Shown piece after piece: positions 9,094 to 18,885 of a stretch of DNA of 64,000 nucleotides; position 1 is the stretch's first letter; the number at the start of each line of letters is the position of its first letter. The translations under genes were made by a program, and so were the position numbers. The notes beneath the pieces are model-generated. The model was not told the DNA's origin and ran no database searches. It saw only the letters and a program-made list of their open reading frames with translations. Source of the stretch: Rhizobium sp. RCAM05350 (GTDB lineage: Bacteria > Pseudomonadota > Alphaproteobacteria > Rhizobiales > Rhizobiaceae); the NCBI GenBank assembly GCA_024426085.1, contig CP087974.1, forward strand, positions 3,506,001 through 3,570,000, written 5' to 3'.

Positions 9094-10495
9094 ATGAGTG
9101 CCAATATCGCAGCCTTCCTCTATCTGGTTTCCGGCGTCCTGTTCATCATGGCGCTGCGCGGCCTGTCGCATCCAACCACCTCGCGCCGCGGCAACATCCT
9201 CGGCATGGTCGGCATGGGCATCGCCATCATCACGACGCTGCTGCTCGCCACCCCGTCGTTCGGCGGTCTGGTGCTTATCGTGCTCGGTCTCGCCATCGGC
9301 GGTGGCGCCGGTGCCTATATCGCCCGGTCGATCCCGATGACCTCGATGCCGCAGCTGGTCGCCGGCTTCCATTCGCTGGTTGGTCTTGCTGCTGTTCTGG
9401 TCGCAGCCTCGGCGCTCTATACGCCGTCGTCCTTCGGCATCGGCGAGATTGGCGAGATCCATGCCCAGGCGCTGGTCGAAATGGCGCTCGGTGTCGCCAT
9501 CGGCGCCATCACCTTTACCGGCTCGATCATCGCCTTCCTGAAGCTCGATGGCCGCATGTCGGGCAAGCCGATCATGCTGCCGTACTGCCATGTCATCAAC
9601 AGCGTGCTGTTGCTGCTGATCATCTTCTTCATCGTCGGTCTTGCCGCGTCGGAGAGCCATTTTGATTTCTGGGCGATCGTCATTCTCTCGCTTGCGCTTG
9701 GCGTTCTGCTGATCGTGCCGATCGGCGGCGCCGACATGCCGGTGGTCGTCTCGATGCTGAATTCCTATTCCGGCTGGGCTGCTGCCGGCATCGGCTTCAC
9801 GCTCGGCAATCTGGCGCTGATTATCACCGGTGCGCTGGTCGGCTCCTCGGGCGCGATCCTGTCCTACATCATGTGCAAGGGCATGAACCGCTCCTTCGTC
9901 TCGGTCATTCTCGGCGGCTTCGGTGGCGATAACGGTGCCGTTGCCAGCGATGACGGCGTGCAGCGCACGGTCAAGCAGGGCTCGGCCGACGATGCCGCCT
10001 TCCTGATGGCCAATGCCTCCAAGGTAATCATCGTGCCTGGTTACGGCATGGCGGTCGCCCAGGCGCAGCATGCGGTGCGCGAACTGGCCGATGCGCTGAA
10101 GAAGAACGGCGTCGAGGTGAAATACGCCATCCATCCGGTCGCCGGCCGCATGCCCGGCCACATGAACGTGTTGCTCGCCGAGGCCAACGTGCCCTATGAC
10201 GAGGTGTTCGAACTCGAAGACATCAACTCCGAATTCTGCCCAGGCGGATGTCGCCTATGTCATCGGCGCCAACGACGTCACCAATCCGGCGGCCCGCGAC
10301 GACAAGACCTCGCCGATCTACGGCATGCCGATCCTCGATGTCGACAAGGCCAAGACCTGCCTGTTCGTCAAGCGCTCGCTCGGCTCCGGCTATGCCGGCA
10401 TCGACAACACCCTGTTCTACAAGGACGGAACCATGATGCTGCTCGGCGATGCCAAGAAGATGACCGACGATATCGTCAAGGCGATGAACCACTAA
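9094..10495 (+). CDS. pntB: NAD(P) transhydrogenase subunit beta (PntB; one frameshift)
   Basis: Starts MSANIAAFLYLVSGVLF, 10 bases after the inferred pntAB stop. Eight or nine membrane helices form the rest of the proton channel. The C-terminal soluble domain III binds NADP(H): ASKVIIVPGYGMAVAQAQ, VKYAIHPVAGRMPGHMNVLL, VIGANDVTNPAA and KRSLGSGYAGIDNTLFY are all present. One extra T at 10237 (GAATTCTGCC for GAATTCGCC) shifts the frame just before QADVAYVIGAN; beyond it the protein is intact to TAA 10493-10495. A strong terminator follows, so the operon is pntAA-pntAB-pntB. Confidence 0.93.
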
Positions 10496-10514
10496 AGCGA
10501 AGAACCACTGAGCC

Positions 10515-10555
10515 TGTGGTGCCGCTCATTCGAGCGGCACCACACTGTTTTCGTC
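10515..10555 (+). terminator. Rho-independent terminator after pntB
   Basis: A 13-bp perfect stem, TGTGGTGCCGCTC and GAGCGGCACCACA, with loop ATTC, followed by CTGTTTTCG. It is placed 20 bases after the pntB stop. Confidence 0.85.
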
Positions 10556-10660
10556 TCCGGCCTTCTTTCCCGCCCGGCGTTTTAATCGAAATTCAACTGT
10601 CCTCGCATAATCATTGATTGCCACCCGCCATGGTTGGCGCCGGTGTTTCGAAAGAGGATC

Positions 10661-11866
10661 ATGAATTCATCTTCGCAATTCGGTCACTCCCGGATCGGGC
10701 GCCACGCCCGGCAGCTTGATGCGGGGATCGGGTGGTTGCGGTTCCACGGCGAGATGGAGCGCGAATACGCGTTGCAGGTCGACAGGGATCAGCGCCGGCC
10801 CGCAATGGTGAGTGCGGGCTTCTCCCTGGCCTTCATCATTCTATTCGGGATATCCGACTGCGTACGATTGCCGCTGGTGGAGCGTTTTCCCGATCTGACC
10901 GCCGATATGTGGGGCATCCTGGCAAGCCGGTTGGTGACGATCCTGGTTTTGCTTGGCTGTTTGTATATTTGCCATCGACAACACCCGGCGTCGCGGGTGG
11001 CGCCTTTGTCCGTGGTCGCGGTGCTGACGCTCGCGGTTTGTGGGGCCGTGGCGGTTTGTCTCTACAAGCGTAACGATCTCGGTCATGCCGAGTTCGCCCA
11101 ACTTCTGTTCGTCATGGGAGCGTTCGCTCCGCTTGGGCTGCGCTTTCGCAGCAGCATTGTGCTCGCCGTCGGCGTTGTCGCCATGACCTTCGCATTGCGC
11201 TACTGGCTGCTGCCGATGGAACTGCATGGGCAGCAATTCAACGCCATGTTGCTCTTGATGTTGATCTTCTCGGCAGTTGGCGGATATCTCCGGGAGCGTG
11301 CGTATAGGGAGCAATTCCTGTTGCGTGGCATTCTCAAGGAGCAGGCGTCGCGCGACCCGCTGACGGGACTCGCCAACCGGCGTGGTCTTGATGAGCAGCT
11401 TGAGATGATCCGTCTGCAAGCCCGGCGGGAAAACGTGCCGGTCTGCTTGCTGTTGCTCGATGTCGATTTTTTCAAGCGTTACAACGATCGCTATGGGCAT
11501 CAAGCCGGCGATCTGGCATTGCAGCGCGTGGCCGCGTGTCTGGACGCCTTTGCGCGCCGTCCGCTCGATATGGCCTGCCGAATGGGCGGAGAGGAGTTCG
11601 CGCTTGTACTGTACGATTGTGGGGTTATGTCGCTGAAGGACCGTGCGGATGAGCTTTGCGCCGACGTGCGGGGGCTCCGTATCGATCATGCCACTTCCGA
11701 TATCTGCGCTTTCGTGACAGTCAGTATCGGCGGTGTCTTGTTGCAACCGCAGGAAACAGCGTGGTCCGCTCTCGATCGAGCAGACCAGTTGCTTTACGAG
11801 GCCAAACGAGAGGGGCGCAATCGCACTTCTGTCGAGCGCCTACTGCCCGTGGCTGCGGTCGCATGA
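10661..11866 (+). CDS. Membrane diguanylate cyclase (GGDEF)
   Basis: Intact, about 401 residues. The ATG at 10661 is preferred over the in-frame TTG at 10634 because AAAGAGGATC lies directly before it. Six hydrophobic segments (for example FSLAFIILFGI, LVTILVLLGCLYI, VLAVGVVAMTFAL, FNAMLLLMLIFSAVGGYL) form an MHYT- or 5TM-like sensor with no recognised ligand site. The GGDEF domain begins DPLTGLANRRGLDEQL and has an intact MGGEEFALVLYD active site. RPLD precedes it by five residues, matching the RxxD inhibitory site, so it should synthesise c-di-GMP with product feedback. It is flanked by terminators on both sides and so is monocistronic. Confidence 0.9.
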   Translation: MNSSSQFGHSRIGRHARQLDAGIGWLRFHGEMEREYALQVDRDQRRPAMVSAGFSLAFIILFGISDCVRLPLVERFPDLTADMWGILASRLVTILVLLGCLYICHRQHPASRVAPLSVVAVLTLAVCGAVAVCLYKRNDLGHAEFAQLLFVMGAFAPLGLRFRSSIVLAVGVVAMTFALRYWLLPMELHGQQFNAMLLLMLIFSAVGGYLRERAYREQFLLRGILKEQASRDPLTGLANRRGLDEQLEMIRLQARRENVPVCLLLLDVDFFKRYNDRYGHQAGDLALQRVAACLDAFARRPLDMACRMGGEEFALVLYDCGVMSLKDRADELCADVRGLRIDHATSDICAFVTVSIGGVLLQPQETAWSALDRADQLLYEAKREGRNRTSVERLLPVAAVA

Positions 11867-11871
11867 CCGGC

Positions 11872-11897
11872 GCGCGGCGTTCCGCCGCGCTTTTTTC
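11872..11897 (+). terminator. Rho-independent terminator after the GGDEF gene
   Basis: 8-bp stem GCGCGGCG/CGCCGCGC with a TTC loop and a run of six T. It sits in the 30 bases between this gene and the convergent TPR gene. Confidence 0.8.
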
Positions 11898-11898
11898 G

Positions 11899-12786
11899 TC
11901 AGGCCCCGGCCTTGACGCGGGCAAGACCGGCACGGGCCGGCTCATACTTCGAGTCTAGCGAAATGGCGTGCGAATAGGATTTCGCGGCCTTCGCCTTGTC
12001 ACCGCGGCGCTCATAGACCAGCGCCTGGTTGGCCCAGGATTCGGCGATCTTGCCGTTCAGGTTGATGGCTGTGTTGAAATCCACGAAGCGTTATCGTCGT
12101 CGTTCGTGGCGACGTAGGAAATCCCTGCGGCCATTGTAAGGCTCAGGCGCACTTGGCGACAGCGAGATTGCCGTCGAGAAATCTTCGATCGCCTGCGCGT
12201 GCTGCTTGCGGGCCTGATAGATCAGGCCGCGATTGTGATAGGCGCGGGGGTCTGTTGTATCGAGTTCGATGGCCTTGTTGAAATCGGCAAAAGCCTGATC
12301 CAGCTGACCGGCTTGACGGTAAAGGTTGCCGCGGCCGATGAAGGCGACGTCGTAGCGCGGGTTGAGCTGCAGGGCCATGTTGTAGTCGGACTGTGCCGCC
12401 GACTGGTCGCCCATGTTGCGCTCTACCAGCGCCCTGTTGGCATAGGCCTGGTAGAAGCGCGGGTTGAGTTCGATCGCCTTGTTGAAGTCGGCGAGCGCCC
12501 GGCGGAATTCGCCGGCGCGGCCATAGGCAGAACCACGGACATTGTAGCCCTCCGGATCGCTCGGGTTGGCCGAGATCACGGCGGAAAGTGAGGCGATGTT
12601 TTCCTCGGATCCTTGTGCCCGTTCGACCCGCATCACGTTACTGGAGGTGTCAGCGGTCGTGCAGCCGGAAAGCATTAATGCGCCGGTGACGGCCAGCATG
12701 GAGGCGAGGGCGAAACCGCGCCGATTGGAGCGCCTGGCAAGGCCGGTATGGTCGGAAAAATCCGCAGTCCTGGCAGTCGATGTCAA
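11899..12786 (-). CDS. Tetratricopeptide-repeat lipoprotein (NlpI-like; frameshifted near C-terminus)
   Basis: Begins at TTG 12786, which has GAGGGA at a suitable distance; the first ATG is about 29 codons later, inside the signal peptide. The signal sequence ends in the lipobox LSGC, predicting outer- or inner-membrane lipidation. At least five TPR units follow (for example RRALADFNKAIELNPRFYQA and DQAFADFNKAIELDTTDPRA), giving a helical protein-binding scaffold. Two compensating changes disturb the penultimate repeat: an extra T at 12126 on the plus strand and one missing base near 12090. The repaired end reads DFNTAINLNGKIAESW onward to the stop at 11899. It lies next to rpsU. The partner is unknown. 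Confidence 0.85.
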
Positions 12787-13056
12787 GATTGATTCCCTCG
12801 ATTAAGCGAAGCGTCTCGGCATGTCCCGGGCCTCAAGCGGCGGATCGGGCCAGCATGCACAGTTTCAAAGTCTTGGAGCACATCAGATGCACCGTCGTGG
12901 GTGCCCGCTCCCTGTCCGAAGACAGTGTAGCACGCTCAGCGTGCTGGTCGCCTGTGTCCGGAATTGTATCCGGCGGCATGCGATTGAAACAGAAAGAGCG
13001 GTGGCGACCATGTCACCCCCGCCCGATTTACGCGTCAGATGCGCTGAAAACGCTGA

Positions 13057-13296
13057 TCAGCGTGCTGCAGCCGCCGAAGGGCGGGCGGTAACGATACCGC
13101 TTTCGCGCTGCAAACGCTTGCAGGGCCAGCTTGCAGAATGCGACGAACGCCTTCAGCCTTTTCGCGGGCGCGCTTCTGGGATGGCTTTTCGTAGGCCTCA
13201 CGCATCTTCATTTCGCGGAAAATGCCTTCGCGTTGCATCTTCTTCTTGAGTGCGAAGCGCTTGATCGACATTGTTGTCGCGGACTAGTACCTGCAC
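13057..13296 (-). CDS. rpsU: 30S ribosomal protein S21 (with three small indels)
   Basis: GTG at 13294-13296 preceded by GAAGGAACGGG. It reads V-Q-V-L-V-R-D-N-N-V-D-Q-A-L-R, the canonical S21 start. After a two-base loss near 13251 (CGCACTC for CGCGCACTC) it continues LKKKMQREGIFREMKMREAY and EKPSQKRAREKAEGVRR. Two extra A residues on the plus strand, at 13122 and 13135, hide the basic C-terminus R-K-L-A-R-K-R-L-Q-R-E-S-G-I-V-T, which ends at TGA 13057-13059. The repaired length of about 79 residues fits the family. S21 is expected to be functional, so a gene broken in three places argues for sequencing error. Confidence 0.88.
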
Positions 13297-13713
13297 GTGA
13301 ATCCCGTTCCTTCAGTTTCGAGTGATCGCCTCATGAAGTCAGGTCAACGAGGCAAAAAAATAAGGTTCATGGAGCCCGAAAGCTTTACGATTGAGAGAGC
13401 GGATACCAGATCGGTTGTTCAAAGTCCAGCTTCGAGTTGCTTTCCACGGCCGAAAGCGCCGGAGAACCGTGGTTTCGCGGCCTTGATCGCGGGAATTGCA
13501 GTGAGGTGGGGCTGTGCAGGGCCGGGTGTATCGTGCTTTCTCACATGTACGCTGTCTTATATTGCGCCCGGAATGCGGGATGTCGCAAGTCGTGCGACAA
13601 GCGCCGTCTCGCGTCGCAAAAGAAACGTTGTGGAAGGCCGGGATTTGCGATTTCTAGGGCCGACCACAAGAAATTCACCGGCCTTTTGGCAGGACTACGG
13701 AGTGTAAAGGCGG
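13297..13713. other. Intergenic region between rpsU and soxB
   Basis: About 417 bases without a convincing gene. Forward reading frames here (starting 13297 and 13437) show no family features. The region must contain the divergent rpsU and sox promoters and holds the TGTCGCA inverted repeat described separately. Confidence 0.5.
13581..13599. promoter_or_regulatory. TGTCGCA inverted repeat upstream of soxB
   Basis: TGTCGCA-AGTCG-TGCGACA, a perfect 7-bp inverted repeat about 115 bases before the soxB start, with another GTCGCAA near 13613. Similar TGTCGC half-sites are associated with AraC-type GATR regulators of glycine betaine, dimethylglycine and sarcosine catabolism. Such a regulator is not in this window, so the link is inference. 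Confidence 0.4.
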
Positions 13714-14965
13714 ATGCGCAAATATTCGGTTTTTGCTGTCGCTCATGAGGCGATGCGCGGCCACAGGGGATGGGAGGCGCAGTGGACCTCGCCAGAGCCG
13801 CGCAAGGAGTATGATGTCATCATCATCGGCGCCGGCGGTCATGGCCTGGGCACCGCCTATTACCTCGCCAAGGAACACGGCATTACCAATATCGCCGTCT
13901 TGGAAAAGGCTGGCTCGGCGGTGGTAACACCGGCCGCAACACCACCATCATCCGCTCCAACTATCTCTATGACGAAAGCGCAGGGATATACGACCACGCG
14001 CTGAAGCTCTGGGACGGCCTCAGCCAGGACCTCAACTACAACGTGATGTATTCGGCGCAGGCGTGATGATGCTGTCGCACAACATTCATGACCAACAGGT
14101 GTTCAAGCGCCATATCCATGCCAACCGCCTGAACGGCATCGATAATGAGTGGCTGACGCCGGAGCAGGCGCAGGAATTCTGCCCGCCGCTGGATATTTCC
14201 CGCACCGCCCGTTATCCGATCAATGGCGCCGCCCTGCAGCGCCGCGGCGGTACCGCCCGCCACGATGCCGTCGCCTGGGGCTATGCCCGTGCTGCCGCTG
14301 ATCGCGGCGTGCATATCATCCAGAACTGTGAAGTCACCGGCATCCGGCGCAATCCGGACGGTTCCGTTGCTGGTGTCGATACCAATCGCGGTCAGATCAA
14401 TGCCAAAAAAGTCGGCGTCGTTGCCGCCGGTCACACCTCGGTGCTGATGGAAATGGCTGGCGTGCGCATGCCGCTGGTCAGCTACCCGCTGCAGGCGCTG
14501 GTCTCCGAGCCGATCAAGCCGATCTTCCCCTGCGTTGTCATGTCCAACACTGTGCACGCCTATATCTCGCAGTCGGACAAGGGCGAACTCGTCATCGGCG
14601 CCGGCACCGACCAGTATTCGTCCTATTCGCAGACCGGCGGTCTGCAGATCATCACCCATACGCTGGATGCAATCTGCGAACTCTTTCCGATCTTCCGCCG
14701 CATGAAGATGATGCGTTCCTGGGGCGGCATCGTCGACGTGACGCCGGACCGCTCGCCGATCCTGGCGAAGACCCCGGTTCAGGGCCTTTACGTCAACTGT
14801 GGCTGGGGCACCGGCGGCTTCAAGGCAACGCCAGGCTCGGCCAATGTCTTTGCCCACACCATCGCCAACGACGCGCCGCACAAGATCAACGCGCCGTTCA
14901 CGCTGGAACGTTTCCGTTCGGGCCGCCTGATCGACGAAGCGGCCGCTGCCGCCGTTGCGCACTAA
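13714..14965 (+). CDS. soxB: Sarcosine oxidase subunit beta (heterotetrameric; frameshifted)
   Basis: FAD-containing subunit that oxidises sarcosine to glycine. It starts MRKYSVFAVAHEAM and has the FAD-binding EYDVIIIGAGGHGLGTAYYL, NCEVTGIRRNPDGS, SYPLQALVSEPIKPIFPC and YVNCGWGTGGFKATPGSAN, all typical of SoxB. Near 13909 one G is missing (expected L-E-K-G-W-L-G-G-G-N-T-G-R-N). Near 14059 GCGCAGGCG replaces what is probably GCGCGCGGCG (S-A-R-G-V-M-M-L). About 417 residues after repair. First gene of soxBDAG, with soxD 12 bases downstream. Confidence 0.93.
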
Positions 14966-14977
14966 GGGGAACACACA

Positions 14978-15296
14978 ATGCTTCTGATCTATTGCCCCTA
15001 TTGCGAGGAAGAGCGTTCCGAGCTCGAATTCCGCCAGGCCGGCGACGCCCATATCGCGCCCGACCAACATGACCGAGATGACCGACGAGGAATTCGAGGC
15101 GTTCTTCTTCCTGCGCGACAATGTGAAGGGTCTGACCTTCGAGCGCTGGCGGCACCTGAACGGTTGCGGTCGCTTCTTCAACGCGGCCCGCGATACCGTC
15201 AGCGACAAGTTCCTGACGACCTACAAGGCCGGTTTGCCGAAGCCCGATCTCAGCACGCTGCGACCGGCGACGGAAGCGATAGTCAGAAACCTATGA
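14978..15296 (+). CDS. soxD: Sarcosine oxidase subunit delta (frameshifted)
   Basis: Small zinc-binding subunit. It begins MLLIYCPYCEEERSELEF with the CPYC zinc ligands and ends VSDKFLTTYKAGLPKPD. A two-base loss near 15060 (GCGCCCGACC for GCGCGCCCGACC) separates EFRQAGDAHIA from R-P-T-N-M-T-E-M-T-D-E-E-F-E-A-F-F-F-L-R. Repaired length about 107 residues, as in other rhizobia. It lies between soxB and soxA with short spacers, in one operon. Confidence 0.92.
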
Positions 15297-15317
15297 AGCC
15301 ACGGAGTCGGACGCGAA

Positions 15318-18313
15318 ATGAGCGGCGCCAATCGTATCCCCGGTGCAGGCCGTCTCACCCCTGCAAAAACCGCCTGTTTCTTCTTCGACGGCAAGAGCTA
15401 TGCCGCCCTTGAAGGCGATACCGTCGCCTCGGCGCTGCTGGCCAACGGCGTTCATCTTGTCGGCCGCTCGTTCAAGTATCATCGGCCGCGCGGCATCGTG
15501 TCCGCCGGTGCCGAAGAGCCGAATGCCCTGATCGGCGTCGAGCGCGACGCTGCCCGCAAGCAGCCGAACGTGCGCGCCACGGTGCAGGACGTGTTCGACG
15601 GGATGAAGGTGATTTCGCAGAACCGCTGGCCGTCGCTGGCCTTCGACGTCGGCGCTGTCAACAATCTGCTGGCACCGTTCTTTGCCGCCGGTTTCTACTA
15701 CAAGACCTTCATGTGGCCGAAGCAGGCCTGGAAGCATGTCTACGAGCCGCAGATCCGCGCGGCCGCCGGTCTCGGCGTCTCGCCGACCGAGGACGACACC
15801 GACCATTATTCCAGCCGCTACGCCCATTTGCGACGTGCTGGTGATCGGTGCCGGTGTCGCAGGCCTCTCGGCCGCGCTTGCCGCTGCCAAGACCGGCGCC
15901 CGCGTCATCATCTGCGACGAGCAGCCGGAAGTCGGCGGTGCGTTGCATTACGACAAGAGCGTCACCATCGACGGTCAGGACGGTTATGCCTGGGCGCAGG
16001 CGACTGCTGCCAATCTGGCGAAGATGGAGAATGTCACCGTCCTGCCGCGTACGACAGCGTTCGGCTACTACGCCCAGAATTTCGTCGGCCTCAACGAGGC
16101 GGGTCACCGAGCATCTGGCCAAGCCCGACAAAAAACTGCCGCGCGAGCGTCTGTGGCAGGTCCGTGCCAAGCGCGTCATCATCGCCACCGGTGCCATCGA
16201 ACGCCACATGGTGTTCGCCAACAATGACCGTCCCGGCATCATGCTGGCGTCGGCCGCGCGCGCCTTCCTCAATCATTTCGGCGTCGCCGTTGGCAAGAAG
16301 GTCGGCGTCTACACCGCCAACGATTCGGCCTATGAGGCTGCCTTCGACCTGAAGCGGGCCGGTATCACCATCGCCGCCATCGTCGATAGCCGCGAGCAGC
16401 CGGGCGAGGCTGTTGTTGCTGAGGCGCGTGCGCTCGGCATCGAAGTATTGGCCGGTCACGGCGTCGTCGATACCGGCGGCAAGCTTAGAGTCTCGTCCAT
16501 GTCCGTTGCCCGCAATGGCGGCGGCAGCGCCCGCAAGATTGCCATCGACGCGCTGCTGGTGTCGGCCGGCTGGACGCCCTCGGTGCACATGTTCTCGCAG
16601 TCGCGCGGCAAGGTGGCCTACGATTTCGAAAGCCAGCGCTTTCTTCCCGGCACCTATGCGCAGGATTGCCTGTCCGTCGGCGCCTGCAACGGCACCAACG
16701 ACCTGCAGGCCACCATTGAGGAATCGCTGGCGGCCGGCGAACTGATGTCGAACGCCTCCGGTTTTACTGCTTCGGAGAAGATCGCGCTTCAGGGCGTGAA
16801 TGCGTTCGCCTGGACCGGCGGCATGGCCGGTGCGGCTGAGGGGGCCGGACCGGATACCACGGTCAAGGCCTTCATCGACTTCCAGAACGATGTCTGCGCC
16901 AAGGACATCCGTCTTGCGGTGCGCGAAGGTATGCACTCGATCGAGCATATCAAGCGCTTCACCACCAACGGCATGGCGACCGACCAGGGCAAGCTGTCCA
17001 ACATCCACGGTCTGGCGATCGCCGCCGAAACGCTTGGCCGCGAACTTCCGAAGGTCGGCCTCACCACCTTCCGTGCGCCGTATACGCCGGTGACCTTCGG
17101 TACGCTGATCAACCATTCGCGCGGCGAACTGTTCGACCCGACCCGCAAGACGCCGATGCATGCGCTGGAAGAAGCGCAAGGCGCGGTGTTCGAGGATGTC
17201 GGTCAGTGGAAGCGCGCCTGGTACTATCCGCGCGCCGGCGAAGACATGCATCAGGCGGTCAACCGCGAGTGCAAGACGGTGCGCGACGTCGCCGGCATCT
17301 TCGATGCCTCGACGCTCGGCAAGATCGAGGTGGTTGGTCCGGATGCGGCGCAGTTCCTCAACCTGATCTACACCAACAGCTGGGATACGCTGAAGCCCGG
17401 CCGCTGCCGCTACGGCATCATGCTCGCGAGGACGGTTTCGTCTATGACGACGGCGTCGTCGGCCGCATGGCGGAAGATCGTTTCCACGTGACCACGACGA
17501 CGGGCGGCGCTGCCCCGCGTCATGAACCATATGGAAGACTACCTGCAGACGGAGTTTCCGCATCTGAACGTCTGGTTGACCTCCGCCACCGAACAATGGG
17601 CTGTCATCGCCATCCAGGGACCGAAGGCCCGCGAGATCATCGCGCCGCTGGTCGAGGATATCGACCTGTCGAACGAGGCGTTTCCGCATATGAGCGTTCG
17701 CGAAGGCAAGATCTGCGGCGTGCCGACCCGGCTGTTCCGCATGTCGTTCACCGGCGAAACCGGCTTCGAAGTCAACGTGCCCGCCGATTTCGGCCCGGCC
17801 GTCTGGGCGGCGATCTGGGCTCAGGCAGAGCCGATGGGCGCTTGCGCCTACGGCACCGAGGCGATGCACATCCTGCGCGCTGAAAAGGGCTACATCATCG
17901 TCGGCCAGGACACCGACGGCACGGTGACGCCGGATGACGCGTCGCTCGGCTGGGCGGTCGGCAAGAAGAAGCCGGACTTCGTCGGCATCCGCGGCCTGCG
18001 CCGCCCCGATCTGGTGGCCGATGGCCGCAAGCAGCTCGTCGGTCTGCACACCAAGGATCCGGGGGTCGTGCTGGAAGAGGGCGCGCAGATCGTTGCCGAC
18101 CCGAACCAGCCGCTGCCGATGACGATGATCGGGCATGTGACCTCGTCCTACTGGTCTGAAAATTGCGGTCGCTCCATCGCTCTGGCGCTGGTGGCTGGCG
18201 GCAAGGCGAAGATCGGCCAGACGCTCTACGTGCCGATGCCCGACAGGACGATCGCCGTCGAGGTGAGCGACATGGTGTTCTTTGACAAGGAAGGAGGCCG
18301 CATCAATGGCTGA
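15318..18313 (+). CDS. soxA: Sarcosine oxidase subunit alpha (frameshifted)
   Basis: Large subunit, about 998 residues, carrying NAD and the folate-binding T-domain that traps the methyl carbon as methylene-tetrahydrofolate. The N-terminal part holds SFKYHRPRGIVSAGAEEPNA, followed by the Rossmann motif VLVIGAGVAGLSAALAAA. The C-terminal GcvT-like domain is clear (FDASTLGKIEVVGPDAAQFL, GETGFEVNVPADFGPAVW). Frame changes are near 15829 (extra T), 16098 (extra G), 17427 (missing C) and 17520 (probably two bases lost). The frame then runs to TGA 18311-18313, overlapping the soxG start by 8 bases, which indicates translational coupling. Confidence 0.93.
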
Positions 18314-18869
18314 TCTGATTGGGGCTGATTTGGCTACTCGGACTCTGCCGCTGTCCGGCTTCCATGGCGGTTCGGCCGCCGCAGCGCTTTCCGTTGCAGC
18401 ACCCGCAACCCGGATTTCACTTCGAGCGAAGCCGGATGCCGTTTCGGCGCTCTCCGACGTGCTTGGCCTGTCGCTGCCGGTCAAGGCGAAGACCTCGGCA
18501 TCGGCAAACGGCCGCCATGCGCTCTGGCTCGGACCGGACGAATGGCTTGTCATCGACGAGAACGCAGCCGACCTGATGGCGGCGGTGACGGCGAGCAATG
18601 TGCTGCATTCGGCGACGGATATTTCCCATCGCAACACGGCACTGATCGTCAAGGGCCGTGGCGCGGCGGTGGCGATCAATGGCGGTTGCCCGCAGGACCT
18701 GTCTTTGGCCGCATTCCCGGTCGGTGCCTGCTCGCGCACGGTTCTGGCCAAGGCCGAGATCGTGCTCTTACGCACCGCCGAGGATGCATTCTGGGTCGAA
18801 TGCTGGCGGTCGTTTTCGCCTTATGTTTCGACGCTTCTGGCCGAAGCGGCCGAGGATGTGGGGAACTGA
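18306..18869 (+). CDS. soxG: Sarcosine oxidase subunit gamma
   Basis: Intact 187-residue subunit of the sarcosine oxidase heterotetramer. The start MADLIGADLATRTLPLSGF overlaps the end of soxA. Typical features are ALWLGPDEWLVIDE, ATDISHRNTALIVKGRGA, NGGCPQDLSLAAFPVGACSR and VECWRSFSPYVSTLL. An earlier in-frame ATG at 18282 lies inside soxA and is less likely. Last gene of the sox operon; no folate genes (purU, glyA, folD) follow here, and the next genes are convergent. Confidence 0.92.
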   Translation: MADLIGADLATRTLPLSGFHGGSAAAALSVAAPATRISLRAKPDAVSALSDVLGLSLPVKAKTSASANGRHALWLGPDEWLVIDENAADLMAAVTASNVLHSATDISHRNTALIVKGRGAAVAINGGCPQDLSLAAFPVGACSRTVLAKAEIVLLRTAEDAFWVECWRSFSPYVSTLLAEAAEDVGN

Positions 18870-18885
18870 TATCGTTGGCCCGGTC

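Noticed and set aside
8608..10161. 517-codon open frame on the minus strand opposite pntAB/pntB
   Set aside because: His/Asp/Arg-rich composition typical of the antisense of a GC-rich gene; the plus strand encodes an unmistakable transhydrogenase.
16091..18775. 894-codon open frame on the minus strand opposite soxA/soxG
   Set aside because: Antisense shadow; sarcosine oxidase alpha and gamma motifs are on the plus strand.
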